Position numbers and translations under genes: made by a program
NCBI GenBank assembly: GCA_938003515.1
Contig: CALKYL010000151.1
Location: 1-8,833, forward strand
From: an uncultured bacterium
GTDB taxonomy: Bacteria > Planctomycetota > UBA1135 > UBA2386
Reading direction: 5' to 3'
DNA: 8,833 bases
Shown here: piece by piece, positions 1 to 5,685 of the stretch
Numbering within the stretch: the first letter of the stretch is position 1
Layout: the number at the start of each line of letters is the position of its first letter
The notes under the pieces: model-generated
Seen by the model: only the letters and a program-made list of their open reading frames with translations
Database searches by the model: none
What the model was told of the DNA's origin: nothing

Positions 1-663
1 GCCGCGCTCGGCGCCGGACACCGCCGCGACGACGGCGCCGAGCCCGATCGCGAGCAGCGCCGTGCTCGGCAGGTGCAGCCCGCCCGGCCGCCGCACGCCG
101 TGCGCCGCCGTGCCGACGAACGCCGGCAGGCCGCCGAGCAGGATCCACGCCGCGCCGACGAAGAACACGCTGCGCCAGCCCAGGTGCTCGACGACGAAGC
201 CGGCGGCGAGCGGCCCGACCGCGAGCCCGGCGTAGGCCATGCCGATCATCGCGCCGAACACGCGACCGCGTCGCTCGGCGGGCACGAGGTCGGCGAGCAG
301 CGCCGGCCCGGCCGTCGTGCACAGCGCCGCGGCGAGCCCCTGCAGGAAGCGCAAGAGCAGCACGACGAACCCCGACGAGACGCAGCCGATCGACAGCGAC
401 AGCACGCCGAACGCGACCAGCGTCCAGCGGAAGATCGCGCCGCGGTGGAACAGGTCGGCGACGCGCCCCGCCGGCAACAGGAACGCCGCGCTGCTGGCGA
501 GGAACGTCGTCTCGACGAGGCCGAGCTCGGTCGCGGACATCGAGAGTTCCCGCCCCATCGCCGGCAGGGCGACGGCGACCCCGCTGAACATGAACGCCGG
601 CCCGAACTGTGCGAGCACGATCGCGCCGACGAGCCAGCGATCGGACGGGGAGTCGGCGGCCAC
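1..663 (-). CDS. MFS transporter, N-terminal part (runs off left edge)
   Basis: Reading the minus strand from a GTG at 663 gives 221 open codons to the window edge, so the C-terminal part is missing. The product is a polytopic inner-membrane protein of the major facilitator superfamily. The first transmembrane segment starts at W10-L11. A motif-A-like loop lies at G66-R74 (GRVADLFHR), a motif-B-like segment at R105-G109 (RFLQG), and an antiporter-type motif C at G146-G155 (GLAVGPLAAG), followed by the common GWRSVFF stretch at 162-168. Motif C is typical of proton-coupled drug exporters. The hydrophobic segment after residue 190, with HLPSTALLAIGLGAVV, resembles the 14-helix DHA2 (EmrB/QacA) branch, but the 12-helix type cannot be excluded. 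The substrate is unknown. GTG was chosen because helix 1 follows directly; no clear Shine-Dalgarno sequence precedes it, so the start is less certain than the family. It lies 57 bases after the degenerate amidohydrolase and is probably co-transcribed with it. Confidence 0.85.
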   Translation of the reverse strand, partial: MAADSPSDRWLVGAIVLAQFGPAFMFSGVAVALPAMGRELSMSATELGLVETTFLASSAAFLLPAGRVADLFHRGAIFRWTLVAFGVLSLSIGCVSSGFVVLLLRFLQGLAAALCTTAGPALLADLVPAERRGRVFGAMIGMAYAGLAVGPLAAGFVVEHLGWRSVFFVGAAWILLGGLPAFVGTAAHGVRRPGGLHLPSTALLAIGLGAVVAAVSGAERG

Positions 664-720
664 GCGGGAAGGGTAGCGACGACGTCGGGGTTCGGCTGCG
701 GCTCTCCGGACGGCCCGGGC

Positions 721-1944
721 TCAGCGCGGCGATCCGACGTACGGAACGCCGTCGACCACGACCCCGACGCAGTGCGTCGTGTATTCGAAGGGGTCGCCGT
801 CGAACAGCGCGAGGTCCGCGTCCTTGCCGGTCGCGCGCGAGCCGAGCCGCGCCTCCACGCCGCACAGCCGCGCCGCGTCGAGGGTCAGCGCGCGCAGCGC
901 CGCGTCGGCCGGGAGGCCGTGCTGCACCGCGATCGCCGCCTCCCACAGCACGACCCGGGTCTTCGGCACGTAGCTCTCGAACCCGCTCTGGAGCGCGAAC
1001 GGCACCTTCGCGTCGAACAAGAGCTTCGCGAGCTCCATCGTGCCGTTCTTGAGCTCCCCGCGCGTGCGCGCCATCGGCGGGTGGGGCAGCACCCACGCGC
1101 CCTTCTCGGCGAGCGTCGGCAGCATCAGGTACGCCTCCGCCGCGCCGTCGAGCACGACCCGGACGCCGAACTCTTCCGCTACGCGCAGCGCCGACGCGAG
1201 GTCGTGCGCGCGGTGCGCGGTGACCAGCAGCGGCACGTCGCCGGCGAGGACCCTGCCGAGCACCTCGAGGCCGAGGTCGGTCGACGCGTCGGCGTCGCGG
1301 TCGCGCTTCGCCGCGTAGTCCCGGGCCCGCTGCAGCTCTTCGCGCAGCATCGCGACCGACTTGGCGCGCGTGCCCGGCGACTTTCCGTCCTGGTTGCGAC
1401 CGCCGTCCCCGAGCGTGACCGCGACCATCGCGAGCGGCACGACGACGTCCTCGTCGGCGCTCCGGCCGTGCGTCTTGACGACCATCGTCTGCCCGGAGAT
1501 CAGCGCGCCCGGGCCGTGGCCGGTGTGCACGGCCGTCACCCCGAGCGAACGCACCCACGCGACCAGCGGGTCCCGCGCGTGGTAGGCGTCGATCGCGCGC
1601 AGTTCCGGCTGCACCGGGTCCGACGCCTCGAGCTGGTCCTGGTCGTGCGGCACGTTGAGCACGCCGCTGAGCCCGACCGTCGCGTGCGCGTCGATCAGGC
1701 CCGGCGTGACGACCTTGGCCTGCAGCACCGGCACGCCCTCGGGCAGCTGCGCCAGCTGGCCGACCGACACGATCTTGCCGCCGCGCACGACCACGACGCC
1801 GTCGCGGATCGGTTCGCCCGCCATCGTGTAGACCGTCTCGCCGCGCACGACGAGCGCCTGGGCGGACGCAGCCGGCGACGGGTCCTGCGGCGAGAACGCC
1901 GCGGGCGCGATCGCGGCCGCGAGCAGCGCGATCGCGGCCGTCAC
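721..1944 (-). CDS. Secreted amidohydrolase homologue with degenerate metal site (probable pseudoenzyme)
   Basis: This 407-residue protein of the amidohydrolase superfamily (imidazolonepropionase-like branch) is a paralogue of the gene just upstream. An Ala-rich signal peptide (residues 1 to about 28) implies export. The fold is recognisable: an N-terminal beta-sandwich segment with DGVVVVRGGKIVSVG (48-62), the PGLIDAH entry to the barrel (81-87), a shared SGQT (150-153), a shared PGTR..K segment (190-195), and the C-terminal GKDADLALFDGDPF. The catalytic residues are mostly gone. The HxH motif reads H87-A-T89, the later barrel His is D266, and the catalytic Asp position is G321. H87 and H244 remain. 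The reading frame is intact with no stops, so this looks like a maintained non-catalytic or functionally changed subunit rather than a decaying pseudogene. Its GTG start overlaps the upstream stop as GTGA and has a strong GGGAGG ribosome site, which supports this start. It may pair with the intact neighbour. An alternative is an enzyme with a different metal arrangement. Confidence 0.88.
   Translation of the reverse strand: MTAAIALLAAAIAPAAFSPQDPSPAASAQALVVRGETVYTMAGEPIRDGVVVVRGGKIVSVGQLAQLPEGVPVLQAKVVTPGLIDAHATVGLSGVLNVPHDQDQLEASDPVQPELRAIDAYHARDPLVAWVRSLGVTAVHTGHGPGALISGQTMVVKTHGRSADEDVVVPLAMVAVTLGDGGRNQDGKSPGTRAKSVAMLREELQRARDYAAKRDRDADASTDLGLEVLGRVLAGDVPLLVTAHRAHDLASALRVAEEFGVRVVLDGAAEAYLMLPTLAEKGAWVLPHPPMARTRGELKNGTMELAKLLFDAKVPFALQSGFESYVPKTRVVLWEAAIAVQHGLPADAALRALTLDAARLCGVEARLGSRATGKDADLALFDGDPFEYTTHCVGVVVDGVPYVGSPR
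1905..1940 (-). repeat. 15-base direct repeat within signal-peptide coding region
   Basis: The plus strand shows GCGCGATCGCGGCCG at 1905-1919 and again at 1926-1940, a period of 21 bases. In the minus-strand gene this corresponds to a repeated Ala-Ala-Ile-Ala unit seven residues apart in the signal peptide. It looks like a small in-frame duplication in low-complexity sequence and probably has no regulatory role. Confidence 0.6.
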
Positions 1945-3263
1945 TGCTGGCCTCCCTGGACCTCATAGCAGCACAGCGAGAGCGCCTGGTCGTCGCTCGC
2001 GCCGTAGCCGCCCTCGGCGAACAGGCGGTCCTGCGGATCGGCGAGGTCGAAGACCAGTTCGCCCTCGACCCAGGTCTCGAGCACCCGGGTGTAGACCGAG
2101 AACGGATCTCCGGACAGCACGACGAAGTCGGCGTCCTTGCCCGGCGTCAAGGTGCCGACGCGGTCCTGCAGGTCGAGCATGCGCGCGTTGGCGATCGTCA
2201 GCGCCTGGAGCGCCTTCTCGCGGTCCATGCCGGCCCGCACCGCGAGCGCCCCCGAGCGCAGGAACAGCCGGCTGTCGGTGATGCCGTCGTCGGTGTGGAA
2301 CCCGACCAGCACGCCGGCGCGGTCGAGCACGGCGCCGGTCGTCAGCGACAGGCGCGCGGCCTCGAGCTTGCCGCCGGGCGAGTCGATCACGATCACCGAG
2401 CACGGCACGCCGGCGGCGGCGATCTGCTCGGCGACCAGCCAGCCCTCGCTGACGTGGTGCAGCACGCAACGGAAGCCGAACTCGCGCTGCAGCCGCAGCA
2501 CCGTCAGGATGTCGTCCTGCCGGTGCGTGTGGTGGTGCACCACGCGCTTTCCCTGCAGCGCCTCGACGAGGGCCTCCATCGCGAGGCTCTTCTCGGGCAG
2601 CTTCGCGGGGTCGCCGTCGGCGGCCGCGACCTTCTTCTGATACTCGCGGGCGCGGTGCAGCTGCGCGCGGATCAGCGCCGCCGCCTTGCCGCGCGTCCCG
2701 GGGAACGGCGGCGGCCGCTGGGGGTTGGTGCCGTTCGCCATCTTGATGCCGCCGGCGATCGAGCCGTCGGCGTTGCGCACGGCCAGTTCCTCGACGGTGT
2801 CTACGTCGCGCAGCTTGAGATAGATCGTCTGGCCGGACAGGAGGTGGCCCGAACCCGGCATGACGTTGACGGTCGTGATGCCGCCGGCCTGCGCCTTCTG
2901 GATGCCCGGGTCGCGCGGGTTGATCGAATCGAGCGCGCGCACCTCCGGCTGGATCGGACCCGAGCCGTCGGCGCCCGCGACCGAGCCGATGTGCGAATGG
3001 CTGCAGACGAGACCGGGCACGATCGTCCTCCCGGCGGCGTCGACCGTGGTGGCGTTCTCGGGCACCCGCACCTCGTCGACCGCGCCGACGGCGACGATCT
3101 TGCCGTCCTGCACGAGGAGCGTGCCGCGCTCGATCGTGGGGCCGTCGCACGGTTCGATGCGCGCGCCGACGAACGCGCGGGGCGCCGCCTGGGCTGGCGC
3201 CGGCGGTGCCCACGGACAGACCGCCAGGGCGACCAGGGCCGCGGCGCTCGAAGGGAAGCTCAT
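1941..3263 (-). CDS. Secreted metal-dependent amidohydrolase (imidazolonepropionase/dipeptidase-like)
   Basis: This 440-residue protein carries a signal peptide with probable cleavage after AQA (24-26), so it acts in the periplasm or outside the cell. The barrel carries the superfamily ligands: VPGLVCSHSH with H89 and H91, a His cluster HHHTH at 243-247, HH at 269-270, and HTDD at 323-326 with D325 as the likely catalytic Asp. K174 in GGIKMANG is a candidate for the bridging lysine of binuclear members; this is inference. C-terminal GTLTPGKDADFVVLSGDPF (370-388) completes the beta-sandwich. Superfamily members of this type hydrolyse amide or cyclic amide bonds, including imidazolonepropionate and N-acyl or dipeptide substrates (prolidase and Xaa-Arg/Lys carboxypeptidase types). 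The secreted location argues against a role as cytosolic HutI, so no symbol is given. It starts at ATG with no obvious Shine-Dalgarno sequence and is the first gene of a unit with the degenerate paralogue. A Cys pair near the C terminus (LSLCCYE) is unexplained. Confidence 0.92.
   Translation of the reverse strand: MSFPSSAAALVALAVCPWAPPAPAQAAPRAFVGARIEPCDGPTIERGTLLVQDGKIVAVGAVDEVRVPENATTVDAAGRTIVPGLVCSHSHIGSVAGADGSGPIQPEVRALDSINPRDPGIQKAQAGGITTVNVMPGSGHLLSGQTIYLKLRDVDTVEELAVRNADGSIAGGIKMANGTNPQRPPPFPGTRGKAAALIRAQLHRAREYQKKVAAADGDPAKLPEKSLAMEALVEALQGKRVVHHHTHRQDDILTVLRLQREFGFRCVLHHVSEGWLVAEQIAAAGVPCSVIVIDSPGGKLEAARLSLTTGAVLDRAGVLVGFHTDDGITDSRLFLRSGALAVRAGMDREKALQALTIANARMLDLQDRVGTLTPGKDADFVVLSGDPFSVYTRVLETWVEGELVFDLADPQDRLFAEGGYGASDDQALSLCCYEVQGGQQ
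1951..1956 (-). promoter_or_regulatory. Strong ribosome binding site deciding the GTG start of the degenerate amidohydrolase
   Basis: The minus strand reads GGGAGG, six bases before the GTG whose first base is 1944. It lies inside the last codons of the upstream amidohydrolase. Together with the 4-base GTGA overlap this supports translational coupling and a non-ATG start. Confidence 0.75.
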
Positions 3264-3435
3264 GGCCGAACTATGCCGTTCGCCCGAAACGGCTCAACGG
3301 TCGGCGGCCGAGAGGCCGATGGCACCGACGGAAGGCGTCGCCGGCGTGGCGGCGCCCACCCCCCTCGACGTGCGCGGCCCGGCTGCCTGGACCGGCTCCG
3401 AGCCCCTCATGAAGCCCGAACCCTCCGGAGCCACG
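3264..3435. promoter_or_regulatory. Divergent intergenic region between amidohydrolase pair and lipoprotein gene
   Basis: This 172-base gap separates the ATG of the minus-strand amidohydrolase from the chosen ATG of the plus-strand lipoprotein, so it should hold promoters for both. I see no convincing -35/-10 pair. A 6-bp inverted repeat (GCCGTT at 3275-3280, AACGGC at 3288-3293) lies about 12 bases upstream of the amidohydrolase start, and a 5-bp stem with a GAGA loop lies at 3305-3318. Either could be a weak operator or a 5' UTR hairpin, or chance in GC-rich DNA. The plus-strand frame is open across this gap, but nothing protein-like is seen there. Confidence 0.45.
3427..3430 (+). promoter_or_regulatory. 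Ribosome binding site GGAG for the lipoprotein gene
   Basis: GGAG lies five bases before the ATG at 3436. The in-frame ATG at 3409 has no comparable site. This favours the start that gives a short N-region followed directly by the lipoprotein signal sequence. Confidence 0.65.
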
Positions 3436-5676
3436 ATGTTCCGATCGCTCTCGTTTCTCTCGCTGCTGACGATGGCTGCCTGCGGCGGCGGCGGCTCCGA
3501 CGGCCCGGTGGCCGGCCTTCAGGCGCCGCAGCAGGTGACCATCGTCGAGGCCAGCGGCTCGACCACGGCGTCGCTGCGCCTTCCGGGCGGCTCGCTCGGC
3601 AGCCTGCTGCCCGTCGCGGGCAGCGACTACGAGACGGCCGTGACCCGCTTCTGGGTCGAGGACGACTCGATGCGCGCGCTCGACACCGTCAACATGATCC
3701 TGTCGAGCCTGCAGCAGACGCGCTACTGGGAGCAGACCAACGCGGGGCCCTATCGGGCGCTCGTCGCCGAAGAGGAACGCGGCGGCGGCGAACGAGGCAA
3801 CAACGCCACCGAATACCAGGAGTGGATCATCGACTCGACCCGCGCCAACGGATCCGCGCCGCAGGTCGTCGGCTTCTGGCTCGAGCAGGACGACACCATG
3901 GGAGAGCCGGTGGCGTCGTTGATCTACGGCCGCCTGACGGTGGTCGCCGAGCCGAGCGCTGCGCAGCCGCTCGGTCAGTTCACGCTGCAGTTCAAGAACC
4001 TGCCGCTGACCGAGCCCGCCGACAGCGCCAACACCGGCTTCGAGGGCTACCTGCGCACGGTGCCCCGCCAGGACGGACAGAGCGAACTCGAGTTCTACAT
4101 GTCGCACGGCGACGTCGACGGCACGCCGGCGGTGGGCGAATACGCGATGCGCGACCGCGTGCACGTCGTCGGCGACCCGACGACGGACTCGGGCCGTGCC
4201 TACACCGAGACGCGCTTCAAGCGCAACACCGGGACCGTGTTCTCCGACGGCGGCGAGTTCCAGATCCAGTTCGACGCCGACTACCTCGCCCGCCGCGACG
4301 TCACCAACGGCAACACGCTCGCCGTTCTGGACCGCAACGACTTCACCACCCGGGTCTATCGCTACGGCGTCTACGACGCGACCACCGAAGACCTGATCGA
4401 ACAGCAGTCGGGCTTCCCGATCGAGGATGCCGACGGCGAGAACGGCTGGGCCGGCTTCTACGGCATCTGGTTCCCGCCGGGAACGGGGCTCGTCAACGGC
4501 CAGGCCGTCTTCCGTCGCTCGTTCCAGACCAACACGACGACCGCCTACACGGTATTCATCGCGCCCGGCCGCCTCGAGCGTCGCTCGCGCTCCGCGATCA
4601 CCCTGGGCGACCTCGTGGGCGAGGTGATGGAGTACTTCGATCCGAACGGCGGCGGCGAGCAACGCGTCGTCTACGACGGCACGGACTTCGTGCGCGTCGC
4701 GACGCGCACCGGCAACTCGTGGACTCCGGAGAACCCGCCGGTCAGCATCGCGTCGTCGTTCACGACCGGACAGTGGCTGGGACTCTGGAGCCAGGCGCGC
4801 GGCTCCGTCGAGTTCGAGTGGCCGGCGACCCTCGGCAACAGCGTGCCCGCGTTCGTCTGGTCCTCGACCACGATCGACGCCGACGCGCCCGAACTCGCCA
4901 ACGGAGACCTCACGCTGCACGGCTACTTCCGCATGCTGCGCGCGAACATCACCGCCAACCAGGCCAATTTCGTGTCGAGCGAGACGCCGTATCTGCCCGA
5001 CGCGACCGCGGTCAACAGCGGCAACACCGTCTACACCTTCGAGAAGGCGTCGCTCCTGCTCCGGATCGGGGCGGACCCCGTCAAGCTCGCCGACGGCGTC
5101 ACCGTGACCCAGGGCCCCGGCCTGTTCGGCTTCGACTGCGGGCCGCTGTTCGCGAACGCGCTGCCGTCGCTCGCCGAGGTCGGCAACCAGACCACGACCT
5201 ACCAGTGGTACACGGGCGCCAACGAGTGGAACCAGCTGCGCACGCTCAAGGACGGCAGCGGCAACTTCGTGCAGTTCGACCCGCCGATCCGCTTCGCCTA
5301 CGTGCACGACGAGGCCGGGTCGCCGTACGACGGCCGCACGTTCTTCCTCGAGTGGGACGGCGCCAACCTCGGCGGCATCCCCTACGAGGAGGACCCGTCG
5401 ACCAACCGCTACTACCCGGCGTTCAACATCCCGACCGGCTCGACGGTCACCGCCGGCCAGGCGACCTACAAGATCAAGCAGCTCGAGGGGGAGCAGTTCA
5501 TGGTCGAGGTCGGTGACCCTGCGACGGTGTACGCCGCGCGGGGCTTCGACATCGACGGCACCCCGATCACGGCGCCGTCGGCAGCTCCCTACCAGGATCC
5601 CGCGATCGGCGCGCGCCCGACGGTCACCGCCGCCCCGAAGTACGTGGGCGGCGTGCCGCAGACGACGGACGGCTGA
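3436..5676 (+). CDS. Large exported lipoprotein of unknown function (746 aa)
   Basis: I do not recognise a named family. The N terminus is a lipoprotein signal: M1-F-R3, a hydrophobic stretch, then TMAAC with C16 as the lipidated Cys. Gly-rich sequence and a non-Asp residue after the Cys suggest outer-membrane sorting by the E. coli Lol rule. The mature part is soluble-looking, rich in Tyr, Trp, Asn, Thr and Gly, with alternating beta-type patterns and no further membrane segment. Landmarks are QQTRYW followed by NAGPYRALV in the first 110 residues, LGQFTLQFK (179-187), SGFPIEDADG from about 325, GFYGIWFPPG, FGFDCGPLF with the only other Cys at 568, and YDGRTFFLEWDG from 631. It vaguely recalls long lipoproteins of unknown function in marine proteobacteria, from memory and unchecked. 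The start at 3436 was chosen over upstream in-frame ATGs because of GGAG at 3427-3430 and the signal sequence. It is the only plus-strand gene, diverging from the amidohydrolases and converging on the peptidase. Confidence 0.85.
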   Translation: MFRSLSFLSLLTMAACGGGGSDGPVAGLQAPQQVTIVEASGSTTASLRLPGGSLGSLLPVAGSDYETAVTRFWVEDDSMRALDTVNMILSSLQQTRYWEQTNAGPYRALVAEEERGGGERGNNATEYQEWIIDSTRANGSAPQVVGFWLEQDDTMGEPVASLIYGRLTVVAEPSAAQPLGQFTLQFKNLPLTEPADSANTGFEGYLRTVPRQDGQSELEFYMSHGDVDGTPAVGEYAMRDRVHVVGDPTTDSGRAYTETRFKRNTGTVFSDGGEFQIQFDADYLARRDVTNGNTLAVLDRNDFTTRVYRYGVYDATTEDLIEQQSGFPIEDADGENGWAGFYGIWFPPGTGLVNGQAVFRRSFQTNTTTAYTVFIAPGRLERRSRSAITLGDLVGEVMEYFDPNGGGEQRVVYDGTDFVRVATRTGNSWTPENPPVSIASSFTTGQWLGLWSQARGSVEFEWPATLGNSVPAFVWSSTTIDADAPELANGDLTLHGYFRMLRANITANQANFVSSETPYLPDATAVNSGNTVYTFEKASLLLRIGADPVKLADGVTVTQGPGLFGFDCGPLFANALPSLAEVGNQTTTYQWYTGANEWNQLRTLKDGSGNFVQFDPPIRFAYVHDEAGSPYDGRTFFLEWDGANLGGIPYEEDPSTNRYYPAFNIPTGSTVTAGQATYKIKQLEGEQFMVEVGDPATVYAARGFDIDGTPITAPSAAPYQDPAIGARPTVTAAPKYVGGVPQTTDG

Positions 5677-5685
5677 CCGTCCGTC
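5664..5685. terminator. Perfect 9-bp stem-loop between convergent genes, possible bidirectional terminator
   Basis: GACGGACGG (5664-5672) and CCGTCCGTC (5677-5685) pair perfectly around a CTGA loop. The lipoprotein stop codon (5674-5676) lies in the loop, and the peptidase stop codon (5684-5686) begins in the right arm. No T-tract follows on either strand, so it is not a classical intrinsic terminator. It may still stop or stabilise transcripts from both sides. Confidence 0.6.

Noticed and set aside
1905..1940. GCGATCGC occurrences suggestive of cyanobacterial HIP1 repeats
   Set aside because: I notice the octamer only sporadically here, where low-complexity Ala/Ile codons explain it. It is not dense enough in the window to suggest HIP1.
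73..1968. A 631-codon plus-strand open frame, very rich in Arg, His, Asp and Ala
   Set aside because: It is antisense to the MFS and degenerate amidohydrolase genes, has low-complexity Arg-rich composition without domains, and is expected in high-GC DNA where stop codons are rare.
1941..3263. Assignment of the intact amidohydrolase as HutI of histidine degradation
   Set aside because: It has a signal peptide and no other hut genes are present. The motifs are shared by several amidohydrolase groups, so only the family level is supported.
2860..3435. A 192-codon N-terminal extension of the lipoprotein frame
   Set aside because: It is antisense to the amidohydrolase coding sequence for most of its length and would bury the lipoprotein signal. 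The ATG at 3436 has a ribosome site and the lipid-attachment Cys 16 residues in.
2295..5516. A 1073-codon plus-strand open frame
   Set aside because: It crosses the amidohydrolase antisense strand and the lipoprotein gene in a wrong frame, with Arg/Pro/Gly-rich low-complexity protein. The lipoprotein frame gives a normal composition and a signal sequence.
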